NCBI RefSeq assembly: GCF_000306255.2
Contig: NZ_AKWY02000022.1
Coordinates: forward strand, 62,001 to 126,000
From: Leptospira noguchii serovar Panama str. CZ214
Lineage (GTDB): Bacteria; Spirochaetota; Leptospiria; Leptospirales; Leptospiraceae
DNA: 64,000 bases
Reading direction: 5' to 3'
Numbering within the stretch: the first letter of the stretch is position 1; each line of letters starts with the position of its first letter. The notes under the pieces are model-generated. The model was not told the origin of the DNA, made no database searches, and worked only from the letters and a program-made list of their open reading frames with translations. The position numbers and the translations under genes are program-made. Below are positions 39,093 through 63,244 of the stretch, piece by piece.

Positions 39093-39384
39093 TTAAAAAG
39101 TTGATTCTCCTTTATGAGTTTGGATCATTTTTGAATAAACTCTTGTAGGTCAAATTATTTTTAAGTTAATTGCAGAATTATGAATATAGATTTTTTCATT
39201 TTAGAAATTTTAACCGAACACGAGTTTGGTTTAAGGATCACATGATACTAAAAAAATGAAATCTTAAACATTATAGATCGATTTCTTAAATGTGGAAAGG
39301 ACTGCAAACCACGATTTTACGAACAAATTCTAAAAATATAGGGAATAGAGACTCCTATTTTTAGAAAAGTTTTTCTCATGCAAG

Positions 39385-39425
39385 AATTAACGGTACTCAA
39401 TTTTATAGAGATCAGTAATACAAAA
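39385..39425 (+). repeat. 41-bp dispersed repeat, copy 2
   Basis: Identical to 2145-2185 over 41 bases. Here it lies 55 bases before MITE copy D instead of abutting it. Confidence 0.8.
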
Positions 39426-39480
39426 CCGAAAGGGTAGGGGAACGCCAGTCAAATAACATGATCATCTGCAGATAGACAAT

Positions 39481-39575
39481 AGAGTTGTTGAAAATTCCAT
39501 AGTTCAATTTAATAAAACTGTTTCCATCAAAAAGAAACTGAGGAGATTTATTTTTCGATAACGTTATTGGATTAT
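39481..39575 (+). mobile_element. MITE-like element, copy D
   Basis: Starts AGAGTTGTTGAAAATTCCATAG and shares CATCAAAAAGAAACTGA with copy C. The right end (TTTATTTTTCGATAACGTTATTG) is a degraded inverted repeat of the left end. Confidence 0.55.
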
Positions 39576-40171
39576 TTCAAAAAAATTAAAACTATATCGA
39601 TGCCATTTAAACTTTCATTTTTTTATACTCTCTATAAAATAAATTTTTAATTAGTGAATGATCGTAACAACGGTTTTGCGCGGATATTTGACTTGTGTGG
39701 TCATTCTTTTGTTGATAACTACATAACAGAGTCTTAATATTTGCATTCAAATAGGCTTTTCGATAAAATTACGGTGTTTTTATTATATAGCTCTCTGAGC
39801 AAAAATAAAAATACATATCCTCACAATTATTTTGATATACAAATCAAAAGAATACCACAAATCATTTCTTTCAATAAACAGATATTTGGTGGTTTTTCGA
39901 TTTGTGATGTTAGTTCCAAAAAACTTAACCAACCTACAAAACATTGTATATAGGCCGCATTCTTAGTTATAACATGAATTTAAATAAGAATCAAAGACGT
40001 GAAAAACAGATTCGTCTTCATAAAACGAGAAACAAAATTTCTACGTATCCATAAACAAACGTTTGGTGGAATAACTAACGCTAACTCGAAAACAATTAAA
40101 AAACTTGATACATTATTGGCAATAATATCACAAAAAATAAGAATTTTTTGAAATCCTGTAGCCACGACAAG

Positions 40172-40210
<39 letters not shown>

Positions 40211-40331
40211 ACGACGTAAGACACTTTAACAAAGTAAAACAAAGACATAACGGACGTAAGATGGACAGCAAGCGGAATGTGTGTCTTGTAAGAGACGGTT
40301 GAGATCAAAAGTGAAAACAAAGAGGTGAAAA

Positions 40332-44789
<4,458 letters not shown>

Positions 44790-44820
44790 TAGATAGGTTT
44801 TAGGAGTTAGTGGTTAAGGC

Positions 44821-44838
44821 CTTCCGGCTTTGCGGAAG
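44821..44838 (+). terminator. Hairpin after LIC12048-type gene
   Basis: CTTCCG and CGGAAG pair around GCTTTG, 32 bases after the stop. Outer arms GAGTTAG (44804) and CTAACTC (44859) could extend the fold. There is no T-run, so this is only a possible terminator. Confidence 0.4.
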
Positions 44839-44998
44839 TGAATTCTTTCTGCTCGCTCCTAACTCTTCGCAACTCGATTTGCATTAGAAAAATAAAACTG
44901 CCTTTGGTGTTTTTAGAAATGGAAAGGATGAAAGTGAAATTATATAAATATCAAATCTTCAATTTGTCGGAATTACTACAATCTTTTGTAATACTCGG

Positions 44999-45020
44999 CC
45001 CCACCCTTATTTGGGTGGGG
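44999..45020. repeat. GC-rich hairpin
   Basis: CCCCACCC and GGGTGGGG pair perfectly around TTATTT. This is unusually GC-rich for this AT-rich region. It may be a processing or termination signal between the LIC12048-type and SpvB/Rhs genes. Confidence 0.6.
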
Positions 45021-45061
45021 GGTGAGGTGGTGGGAAAACTCGGTAGATTTTTCTCTACCAC

Positions 45062-45096
<35 letters not shown>

Positions 45097-45356
45097 CTGT
45101 CGGAACACTTTCAAAAAAGTCTCCGAGAATATACCCATTTTAAAGATTTTCGGAAAGTAGAATGACAGGGTTAAAACGCCAAAAGGAAAATTCGTCTCCA
45201 AACGATCTAGGTTTTATCGTTTTTGAACGATTTTGTTTTAAATAACAAACAAGTATATTATAAAAATAAAATGTACTAAAGTTCAAAGATAAACAAAGAC
45301 AAAAGCGAAATTAAAAAAAAAGATTTAATAAAAAACGAAAAGAAAAAGCAAACAAG

Positions 45357-46079
<723 letters not shown>

Positions 46080-46133
46080 GACTTTTTAATATTCAAACTT
46101 TCTCAAATAGAAAGCGGAGGTGTCTGGGAAGTA

Positions 46134-52996
<6,863 letters not shown>

Positions 52997-53000
<4 letters not shown>

Positions 53001-53167
53001 TTGAAAATGATTTTCAAGAAGAAGCAAAAAGAGCAACTTTTTTATTGAAGGGGAAAATTGTTACCAAATGCATTCGTAACAAATCGAATGAAATTATTAT
53101 AATTTTTTCCGATGGAACAAGAATTTTCATAGATTCAAAATCTAACTTAGAACTTTCAATTACATGA
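52997..53167 (+). CDS. Tiny candidate immunity protein for Rhs tip
   Basis: A 56-residue cytoplasmic protein. ATG 52997 overlaps the Rhs stop (ATGA), and a perfect AAGGAG lies at 52983-52988, so translation is coupled. The product is helix then beta-hairpin (G-K-I-V-T-K-C-I, N-E-I-I-I-I-F-S-D-G-T-R-I-F-I) and acidic at the N-terminus. Lack of a signal fits protection against a cytoplasmic nuclease-type tip. Its TGA stop is the first codon of a cassette 3' repeat. Immunity role inferred from position and coupling. Confidence 0.65.
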
Positions 53168-53303
53168 GTCGGGCTCTAGCAAAAACTAAAATCGCATTCT
53201 TAAACTAGAATATAACAAAAATAAAATCTAGAGACCTAAATATCTTTGAAAACAATTTTCTTTGAGTAAAAGAGATTTGAAAAAAGAAAAGAAATATGAA
53301 GAC
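53165..53303 (+). repeat. Cassette 3' repeat, Rhs copy 1
   Basis: TGAGTC..TAGCAAAAACTAA (53165-53189) is the 19-base cassette repeat with a six-base insertion. From 53193 about 110 bp (CTAGAATATAAC.AAAAT, GAGACCTAAA, GAAAACAATTTTCTTTGAG) match 54770-54881 closely. Confidence 0.75.
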
Positions 53304-53543
53304 TTACAACGCGGGAATAACTAAAGCGCCACAGTTCTCGAACAATGTAAAACTCAACTTGAATTAGGTGGCGGCGGCGTTCCTCCAGTAGGAAAACCGG
53401 GATCGTCGGGCGGAGGCAATTCTGCTGGTTTAGGCGCTGCAGCTACTGGTTTATTAGCTAATTTATTAGGTTCAAAAGACGACAAACCAAGCCTTCCTGA
53501 CAAGCCTCGAAATACATCGGCTACTCCTTCTGAAGCCAAGGAC

Positions 53544-53978
<435 letters not shown>

Positions 53979-54010
53979 ACTTATCAATATTCAGCCATTA
54001 AGATAATATT

Positions 54011-54343
54011 ATGGAAAATAAAAATTATTATATATCAGTTGATGAACCATGGGACTTCGTAGGGCCAGATGGAAAGAACAGAATCAATGGACATATATTA
54101 AAGATCGTTGATAATGACTGTGTTCTTTTTAAAACAAACCATATCTTAAATTTTGATAATGTAGAAGGAGATATTTTAGTTTTATTATCAAGGCACACTG
54201 GGTATCACTTTGATTCATTAGAAACTAATAAATTTTGGACATTTGGCGGGGGTTTACTATTAACAAAAGATTACGAAAATATGAATCGGAAAGAGTTAGA
54301 AAAGAATTCAAAATATGTGATTATAGGTAGCTTTGATTCTTGA
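54011..54343 (+). CDS. Candidate TreTu-type immunity protein 1
   Basis: A 110-residue cytoplasmic protein starting 33 bases after the orphan toxin tip. It shares with the 54368 product the block Y-Y-I-S-V-x-E-P-W-D-F-V-G-P-D-G-K-N and K-I-x-D-N-D-C-V-L-F-K-T-N-H, ending in I-I-G-S. Position next to a TreTu-like tip and tandem duplication point to immunity. It is acidic, single-domain and beta-rich, with no signal peptide, consistent with a cytoplasmic target such as EF-Tu. Confidence 0.6.
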   Translation: MENKNYYISVDEPWDFVGPDGKNRINGHILKIVDNDCVLFKTNHILNFDNVEGDILVLLSRHTGYHFDSLETNKFWTFGGGLLLTKDYENMNRKELEKNSKYVIIGSFDS

Positions 54344-54367
54344 GCCATACCGAACCTCACAAAAGTT

Positions 54368-54724
54368 ATGGAAGAGAAAAAATATTACATTTCAGTCGCT
54401 GAACCTTGGGATTTCGTAGGGCCTGATGGGAAAAATATAATCAAGGGAAAAATCTTAAAGATTATTGATAATGACTGTGTTCTTTTTAAAACAAATCATA
54501 AATTAAGAATAAAAGATGTTGAAGGAGATGTTTTAGTTTTATCATCACGATACAAAAAGGATGATCATTTCGTTAAGGATATTAAAGAATTGGATTGGAC
54601 GATAAATGTAGGGTTATTTCTAACTAAAGAATACGAAGATTTGAATGAATCAGGATTGAAAAGTTATTCTAAATTTATTATAATTGGCAGCCTTATGGAA
54701 TATGCTGAGTCTCGCAAAAACTAA
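54368..54724 (+). CDS. Candidate TreTu-type immunity protein 2
   Basis: A 118-residue paralog of the 54011 product, similar along its whole length. Its last residues (A-E-S-R-K-N) are encoded by the cassette 3' repeat itself (TGAGTCTCGCAAAAACTAA at 54706, read in a different frame), so the original stop seems to have been lost and the TAA of the repeat is used. The tandem paralogs probably arose by duplication. They may neutralise variants of the same toxin. Confidence 0.6.
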   Translation: MEEKKYYISVAEPWDFVGPDGKNIIKGKILKIIDNDCVLFKTNHKLRIKDVEGDVLVLSSRYKKDDHFVKDIKELDWTINVGLFLTKEYEDLNESGLKSYSKFIIIGSLMEYAESRKN

Positions 54725-54881
54725 AAAAGCAGAAGAATGAAATAGCAAAATGGATATGAAAACTAAAAACGAATTCTAAAACTAGAATATAACGAAAATA
54801 ACATTTAGAGACCTAAAAATCATTGAAAACAATTTTCTTTGAGTAAGAGAGATTTGAAAGAAAAAAAGAAATATAAAGATC
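54706..54881 (+). repeat. Cassette 3' repeat, Rhs copy 2
   Basis: The 19 bases 54706-54724 are identical to 30214-30232 in the TIGR04388 locus. The following 54770-54881 matches 53193-53303. The remaining DNA to 55033 has no gene. Confidence 0.8.
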
Positions 54882-55033
54882 TCCGGTGCGTTAGGATGGA
54901 TGCGTGGTCAAGTTATTGTAATGAGAGCAAAGATTCAAACTAACGTAACCCTAATAATTGAAGCATAACAAGAACAAAAGAAAATAATTTCATCTGCATT
55001 ACTTCTACATTAAAAAACTATTATGTTTTTTAC

Positions 55034-56167
55034 TCATTCAACTTTTCTTTGGGTTTCAACATTTGAAAGAAGTTCCTGTCTAAGATCCCTAGGGGATTTG
55101 CCAGTAAATTTAACACAAGCCCTGTGAAACGAAGAAGCAGAATTGAAACCACATTCAAAAGCAATGTTTAAAAGATTATAATTTAATTTTATACGCATCA
55201 TATTTTTCACTTCGTTGATTCTGTGAAATTGTAGAAACTCAGTAAAACTCATATTCAAATATTGATTTAGATAATAAGAAGCCTGATGAGTAGAAAGACC
55301 TAAACCAGAAGCAAAATCAGGAAGTCTCAATTCTTCGTCTATAAAACCTTTAGAATCTAAAAAATGATTTAGTTTAGTTTTAACCTTTTCTAAATCGATT
55401 CCATCTAACAAATCTCTAGGAGGATATTTATATTTTTGTGGTTCTTTGACCTCTGGAATGGTTTCTAATTCAATTTGATTGTTTATGTTAGAAACCGATA
55501 CAGTAACTTTACTGAACAAAGGAGGAAAAAAACGCTCTAAAACTATCGTATAACAAATGACGGAACCAGGGATGATTTCTGCAAAGAGAAAGAAATCCTT
55601 CTTATCATAAATCGTTCCGAGAAGATCTAAAACAAAACAAATAGAAATTAAAAAGGAAAGAAAGGGGAGGTTAAAAAATAAAATCGATTTATTAGTTTTT
55701 AAAACACTTCTTAAAGACCAGAAAAAAGTAAAAATAGAAATTCCAAATCCCAAAATGTCGATGCAAGAAATAAAGTAAAGTTCGGGAATGAAATAAGAAA
55801 GTAAAATCATAACGGGAATGATCCCTAAAAGTCTTTTACAATGAATCCAAGGATTATCTAAAGAATCTAATACATAGTTGAAACAGACTAAAACAGCCAA
55901 ACTGGAATAAAGAACCAAGCCATAGTAAGAACCGAATGTGATTTTACTTTCACTTCGAAGGGACCCTTCATCAAAGAGTATTCCTCCGTTTAAAATTAGA
56001 AAAAATGCGGCGGATTGTAAAACAGAACCATAAGATTTACTAAAACCATCACTTGAAAAAAGTTTAGAAGACCCTAATGCAACTCCAAAAATTACACCGG
56101 CAGCATGAAAATAAAAAATACCTAATTCTAAAGTACTTTTGTAATTCTCAATTTCGATTGTATTCAT
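55034..56167 (-). CDS. AraC-family regulator with membrane domain
   Basis: A 377-residue regulator. Residues 1-215 contain about seven hydrophobic segments. A linker follows. The C-terminal 110 residues are an AraC-type double helix-turn-helix: [20 protein letters not shown], then [28 protein letters not shown]. Membrane-anchored AraC regulators are common in Leptospira; the membrane part probably senses an envelope signal. Targets are not evident. A small gene lies 52 bp upstream on the same strand and could be co-transcribed. Confidence 0.85.
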   Translation of the reverse strand: MNTIEIENYKSTLELGIFYFHAAGVIFGVALGSSKLFSSDGFSKSYGSVLQSAAFFLILNGGILFDEGSLRSESKITFGSYYGLVLYSSLAVLVCFNYVLDSLDNPWIHCKRLLGIIPVMILLSYFIPELYFISCIDILGFGISIFTFFWSLRSVLKTNKSILFFNLPFLSFLISICFVLDLLGTIYDKKDFFLFAEIIPGSVICYTIVLERFFPPLFSKVTVSVSNINNQIELETIPEVKEPQKYKYPPRDLLDGIDLEKVKTKLNHFLDSKGFIDEELRLPDFASGLGLSTHQASYYLNQYLNMSFTEFLQFHRINEVKNMMRIKLNYNLLNIAFECGFNSASSFHRACVKFTGKSPRDLRQELLSNVETQRKVE

Positions 56168-56219
56168 AATGATAATGAAGGGAGAAACTCAAATGTAATT
56201 ATGATATAATTGCTTCTTT

Positions 56220-56432
<213 letters not shown>

Positions 56433-56893
56433 AGATAATTCCTATTTTAATTTCAGGTGGAATTTATACTCAATTGAGGGAAAGGTCATAAGAGTTGATA
56501 AAGTGAAAGCTGATATGTAAGTTAGTATTAAGATTATAAAATGAAACCATCTTAGTTACTTCCTTGAATTTTAAATATTATAATGAACTTGAAATTTAAA
56601 GATGAGGAACCGTAATAAGATGTATCAATCTCACTAAAAATTTCTGGAGATAACAAGGTGGGTATTTAATAAATCTACTTTGGAAATGTTTTTTCAGGAG
56701 ATTTAAAAAACAGGATGCTTGATTGTAGAAAATAATCTTCTTTCTATTATATTTAGAATTAATTCTAAATATAGTTACCCGAATATTCGAATATAACATT
56801 ACGATGTCCTTTCTTTGTAGTAAGTCTGAATTGGTGGGATTGTATGTTGAATTATACAATTTGTCAAATAAAAAAATTGATTAATACAACAAA
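56433..56893. other. Divergent regulatory region
   Basis: 461 bp between the small minus-strand gene and the XRE gene. An 87-codon reverse frame (56596-56859) looks like chance. The region carries two palindromes (56748 and 56783) and probably promoters in both directions. Confidence 0.45.
56748..56773. promoter_or_regulatory. 26-bp perfect palindrome upstream of XRE gene
   Basis: ATTTAGAATT meets AATTCTAAAT and the symmetry extends three bases each way. A 12-bp palindrome (ATATTCGAATAT, 56783-56794) follows ten bases later. Two symmetric sites 100-150 bases before an XRE-type repressor gene suggest operators for autoregulation; not proven. Confidence 0.5.
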
Positions 56894-57277
<384 letters not shown>

Positions 57278-57353
57278 AAAGTTTTTTATTTCAGTTTTAC
57301 GTTAATACCAGAATAATTATTGAGTTTTTAATTAAAGAGACATAATTCATATT

Positions 57354-57965
<612 letters not shown>

Positions 57966-58008
57966 ACACATTTTTGTTGAGGATTTGTCAGCTTGATCGA
58001 AACGGGGA

Positions 58009-58899
<891 letters not shown>

Positions 58900-59115
58900 T
58901 TAAATTCTTTTTTAAATTTAAAGAGCAAGCAGCTTTGTATATATAATTCACTTTTTTAAATAGTAATCAATTATATAATTCGTTTAATAAAATACTTTTA
59001 AACCTGCTTAAAAGAAATGCTGTGAGCTAAAGCTTTCCCACAATAAAATAATGATTTCTGTTTTCTCTATTTATCAGTTTCAAAATCATTTTCGATCGAA
59101 TTATCGAAAAAATCA

Positions 59116-59158
59116 TTGACTCCTTGTTATTCATATATATACTTAAATATATATATGA
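59116..59158 (+). promoter_or_regulatory. vapBC promoter with overlapping palindrome
   Basis: TTGACT (59116-59121) and TATACT (59138-59143) are 16 bases apart, a good sigma-70-type promoter. The expected start site (about 59150) lies only about five bases before the vapB ATG, so the mRNA is probably leaderless or nearly so; no ribosome binding site is present. 59131-59158 is a 28-base palindrome with one mismatched pair, covering the -10 box and start codon, a likely VapB operator. Confidence 0.65.
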
Positions 59159-59385
59159 ATAAGGCTAAGATTTTTAAAAACGGTGATAGCCAGGCAATTC
59201 GTTTGCCTAAAGACTATCGTTTTAAAGGCAAAGAAGTTTATATACGAAAAGATGGGGATAACGTTATTTTAACGCCAATAGATGACGCCGTTGATAGATT
59301 TTGGAGTACTATTCATAATTTCTCGGATGATCTTATAATTGATCGAAATCAACCGACGGAGTATGACAAGCGAAATCGAATATGA
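59155..59385 (+). CDS. vapB: Antitoxin VapB
   Basis: A 76-residue antitoxin. The N-terminus [19 protein letters not shown] is a classic AbrB/SpoVT-type DNA-binding fold; the C-terminal part ([10 protein letters not shown]) would block the toxin. ATG 59155 is preferred over an upstream TTG (59116) because the latter lies inside the promoter. It overlaps vapC by four bases (ATGA). Confidence 0.88.
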   Translation: MNKAKIFKNGDSQAIRLPKDYRFKGKEVYIRKDGDNVILTPIDDAVDRFWSTIHNFSDDLIIDRNQPTEYDKRNRI

Positions 59386-59783
59386 CTCAATACTTGTTAG
59401 ATACGAATATTTGCATTTATATAATAAACCAAAAGCCAGAATCCGTTTACAAAAAATTTAAAAAGATTAAGTTGGAAAACATCTCTATTTCATCAATTAC
59501 GGAATTTGAATTAAAGTATGGTGTTCAGAAAAGTTTGCATTTCGAAAAGAATCTAAAAGTCTTAGAAGAGTTTTTAAGTTACTTGAATATTCTTCCGTTC
59601 GTTAGCGAAGACACGAATAAAGCTGCAAAAATTCGAGTAGAACTGGAAAAAGTAGGAAAACCAATTGGCCCTTTCGATCTTCTAATAGCTTCTCAGGCGT
59701 TATCAAATAGACTTACTCTTGTAACGAACAATGAAAAAGAATTGAATCGAATTAAAGATCTTAAAATTGAAAATTGGCTTTAA
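59382..59783 (+). CDS. vapC: PIN-domain ribonuclease toxin VapC
   Basis: A 133-residue PIN-domain toxin. Acidic residues expected to bind Mg are visible: L-L-D-T-N (Asp7), [10 protein letters not shown] (Glu about 41), G-P-F-D-L-L-I-A (Asp about 99) and T-N-N-E-K-E. VapC enzymes cut specific RNAs, in many species initiator tRNA. ATGA overlap with vapB indicates coupled translation. All catalytic residues look intact. Confidence 0.9.
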   Translation: MTQYLLDTNICIYIINQKPESVYKKFKKIKLENISISSITEFELKYGVQKSLHFEKNLKVLEEFLSYLNILPFVSEDTNKAAKIRVELEKVGKPIGPFDLLIASQALSNRLTLVTNNEKELNRIKDLKIENWL

Positions 59784-59860
59784 AAGATGCTGGCCAGCGT
59801 CTGTTTGCGACTCACGGTTCGTACATTGCTTTGTCACTCTGGCTTGTGGGATTACTTGTT

Positions 59861-59914
59861 ATATCGAATGCGAACGTCGTTGAACATTGCTATTTCGCAA
59901 ATTCGATATTTTTA
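59861..59914 (+). terminator. Terminator after vapBC
   Basis: ATATCGAATGCGAA (59861-59874) pairs with TTCGCAAATTCGATAT (59894-59909), two bases bulged, followed by T-rich sequence. It lies 78 bases after vapC. Confidence 0.55.
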
Positions 59915-59952
59915 AAAATTAAAAACTAATTCCTCTTATTGATTTTTTTCTA

Positions 59953-60611
<659 letters not shown>

Positions 60612-60631
60612 AATATTGAATTCTATCAACT

Positions 60632-60700
60632 ATAATAGCTAAGATTATACAGTTTATAACGAAAATTACAAGTTATCTCCGGATTTATTCTTATCGTCGA
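60632..60700 (-). mobile_element. IS481-like 3'-end remnant
   Basis: TAATAGCTAAGATTA and GTTTATAACGAAAATTACAAG match the 3' border of the IS481 remnant at 37958-38020. Only the end of the transposase gene remains. The following 60700-61233 holds no intact gene; it looks like decayed coding DNA with stops in all frames. Confidence 0.55.
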
Positions 60701-61233
60701 AAGAAAAGCATATATCAATGGAACCAACGTCCTAAGGCCCTAATTATTAAGATGGAACCACGAAGTATGGTCCGTTCCGAATTTTCTTTGGTTCTCAACT
60801 GATTGGTGAACAGATCCGGGTTTGAAGAAGTATCAGAGTGTTTGTGTAAGATCTATTTTACGAACGCAGTTCTGGGTATGTTAGATTTATTTAAAGGAAA
60901 AGTATTGAAATACGAGACACCTGTGTATAACTACGACGAAACAGTGTAACCCATGTCTTCCGGTCTAGAGTGTTACCGATGTGTCAGAACATACATGGAC
61001 AAATATTCACTGATGTGACTTAATTCGTTATCGGAAGTGATCTGTTGCATCACAGTAAATTCATTTTTAAATTTAAAAAGAATCACCCATCGGCCTCGTT
61101 GAACTTCGCTTAAACTCTATTTTCTAAGCTTTTTGGATTGATGGGTTACCAGTGTTTTATGATATTCGTATATTTTGTTATTTTTATGTGTTTATAATTA
61201 AATTTTATACGAATGTAAGAAATCTGAATAAAA

Positions 61234-62154
61234 ATGGAAAAACTAAAAAATGATAAAATAAAGGAGATTACTGACGAAGTCTTTAAAGCGCATAATTTAA
61301 TTTATAAAAGCTATAATCCCCTGATTCATTATACAAATGGATTAGGTCTAAATGGAATACTACATTCAAAAACTTTGAGAGCAAATCATGTTTCTAATCT
61401 AAATGATTTGAGTGAAATATTACGGGCATATCATATCTTAGTAAGTATATTAGATAATATTTCTACTAATGATCCAAATTTATTACTTTTAATTGAGAAA
61501 TTAAAAATTCAATTGAATGAAAAAATAAATTCAAGAATTTTTCCAGAAATTTATATTGTTAGTTTCTCTAATAAAGACGACGATCTTTTTTTATGGCGAA
61601 GTTATTCTACTTTTAATGACGCATATGCTTTAGTTTTTACTAAAGCATTTCTGGCCGCTTATGCAATAAATGATGGTGCAGTATTATTGCAATGTGTATA
61701 CGATGAACGAAAACAATTTTCAATATTAGAGCAAGCAACCCAGTTATTTTTTAATAAAATTGACTTATCGATTTCTGAAAACCTTCAAATCTATTTAGAT
61801 GATTATTTCAGATTAATACATCTATTCGTTCCATATATAAAAAATTCACATTTTATTGAAGAAAATGAAATTAGATTAGTCTTATGGAACCCTCAAAATC
61901 TATACCAAGAAAATAGAATTAAACTAGGGCTAAATAAGGGATTTTTTCATAAATACGTAAATATTAAAATGTTTAGGGATGAAGAAGATACAGAATTTGA
62001 ACATTCCCTTGAAGAAATTATTATAGGCCCAAATTCGAGATCTCAGATTGAAAATAATCAATTTAAAAATACTTTAAATAAACTAATTAAAGAAAACGTT
62101 GGATGTCTCTTAAAAGGAATAAGAGACACTAAATATAATACTTTAAAGTTTTAA
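61234..62154 (+). CDS. DUF2971-family protein
   Basis: A 306-residue protein with the DUF2971 pattern: L-I-H-Y-T-N near residue 30, G-L-N-G-I-L-H-S-K-T-L-R-A, L-N-D-L-S-E, then I-V-S-F-S-N-K-D-D-D-L-F-L-W-R-S-Y near 110-126 and a late E-N-E-I-R. No signal peptide. DUF2971 proteins are frequent in accessory and defence-rich islands; the reaction is unknown. Base use is very AT-rich compared with the Yeh-like cluster, fitting acquired DNA. Confidence 0.7.
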   Translation: MEKLKNDKIKEITDEVFKAHNLIYKSYNPLIHYTNGLGLNGILHSKTLRANHVSNLNDLSEILRAYHILVSILDNISTNDPNLLLLIEKLKIQLNEKINSRIFPEIYIVSFSNKDDDLFLWRSYSTFNDAYALVFTKAFLAAYAINDGAVLLQCVYDERKQFSILEQATQLFFNKIDLSISENLQIYLDDYFRLIHLFVPYIKNSHFIEENEIRLVLWNPQNLYQENRIKLGLNKGFFHKYVNIKMFRDEEDTEFEHSLEEIIIGPNSRSQIENNQFKNTLNKLIKENVGCLLKGIRDTKYNTLKF

Positions 62155-62377
62155 AAATTTGATTAGGGGCTAGCTTTGAGTTCTAACTTAATAGTAACAG
62201 ATCTGTCTTTTGGTTTGTGAGGCACTCATACTATTTAAGTTTACTTTTTAAAAGAAATATAATTGAGTAATCGCCAATAACCACTTTGTCAAAGCCTTCT
62301 TTATTTCTTTTACCTTGAAAAAACGAATATATTTCGTAAGAATTTTCAAAAGGTAGACTCCCTCTAAAAAATTTCAA

Positions 62378-62645
62378 TCAGAGGATTTTGTGATCTTTGA
62401 GGATTTTTTCGGTCAGCCCTGTAATTTCTAAAATCGTTTTTAAATCGATTCCTTTTGCAAACATCTTACTGGCAGTTTCTAGTTTTTCTTTCTCAATACC
62501 TTGTTGTATCCCTTCTGAAATCAGTTTTTCCGCAGTAGTCACAGTCAACTCCTCATATTTTTCTAATTTAGATCTTTGAAAAATTACTTTGAACTCCGAA
62601 GGTTTCTCGAATCAATCGATCGTGAGGATTGTTCACTTCGGCCAT
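62378..62645 (-). pseudogene. Rpn/PD-(D/E)XK transposase-family remnant
   Basis: Read on the minus strand, ATG 62645 gives [16 protein letters not shown], the start of Rpn-type recombination-promoting nucleases, then a stop. The remaining part gives [14 protein letters not shown] and I-T-G-L-T, the typical C-terminus. The catalytic middle is deleted. Confidence 0.7.
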
Positions 62646-62832
62646 CTGTTATCTTTTGAATTTTATTTCATTAAGTCAATTTTATTTAGAACTGGCCTAA
62701 GACCTCAACAGAAGTTAGAGAAATTGCATTTGGAATTTTGTTGATAGATCGCAAAATAATGAAGAATTACATTTGCGAGACCAGCTTCAAATTCAGAAAA
62801 AGCTCAATACTACTCAACTGATATTTAAAGAT

Positions 62833-63033
62833 ATGAGAGAAGAATATGATTTTTCAAAAGGAAGACGCGGTGTTTATTTACGAGACTTAAAGGACCTTCA
62901 CTTTTCTGTATATCTTGCTCCTCAATTGGAAGAGTATTATAAGAAAATAGCGCTCAAAAAGAATAAAGATCTTAGCACGATTATTAATACGATTTTACAA
63001 AGAGAAATGGAATTACATGATTCTTTAATTTAA
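62833..63033 (+). CDS. CopG/RHH-type antitoxin-like protein
   Basis: A 66-residue protein (ATG 62833) with Y-D-F-S-K-G-R-R-G-V-Y followed by a ribbon-helix-helix (L-H-F-S-V-Y-L then D-L-S-T-I-I-N-T-I-L-Q-R-E). The KGxRG motif is typical of solitary CopG-type antitoxins that pair with BrnT- or RelE-type toxins. The frame is open further up to a TTG at 62773, but that part has no family look. No toxin gene is visible next to it. Confidence 0.6.
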   Translation: MREEYDFSKGRRGVYLRDLKDLHFSVYLAPQLEEYYKKIALKKNKDLSTIINTILQREMELHDSLI

Positions 63034-63039
63034 AATGTA

Positions 63040-63170
63040 ATAGTCAAAATAAGATTTTACACACTTTAAAAGTTTATTAAAAAAACTGCAAGTTGTAGAG
63101 ACACTTATTCTAAGTCAACTCCTTCTCATCAAGAAAAGGCTGTATTGGAGTTTTGCTGAAACCGAAACAG
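63040..63170 (-). mobile_element. IS481-like 3'-end remnant
   Basis: TAATAGTCAAAATAAGA and the later CTGCAAGTTGTAGAG, TCAAGAAAAGGCTGTATTGG and GTTTTGCTGAAAC correspond to 37955-38075 of the larger IS481 remnant. Strongly decayed. Confidence 0.55.
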
Positions 63171-63181
63171 TATTTTACCAA

Positions 63182-63231
63182 ATAAAGAAGAAAAAACGCT
63201 CTAATTATCGTATAACAAATTACGGATAAGA
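63182..63231 (-). pseudogene. Fragment of an AraC-regulator gene
   Basis: About 50 bases (AACGCTCTAA..TATCGTATAACAAAT.ACGG) match 55515-55566 inside the AraC gene. Read on the minus strand they encode V-I-C-Y-T-I-V-I-like residues of the membrane domain. A relic of a deleted paralog. Confidence 0.5.
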
Positions 63232-63244
63232 TGAAAAAGAAATT

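Noticed and set aside
60753..60970. Possible gene after the hepT remnant
   Set aside because: All frames have stops every few dozen codons; it looks like decayed coding DNA but no family could be named.
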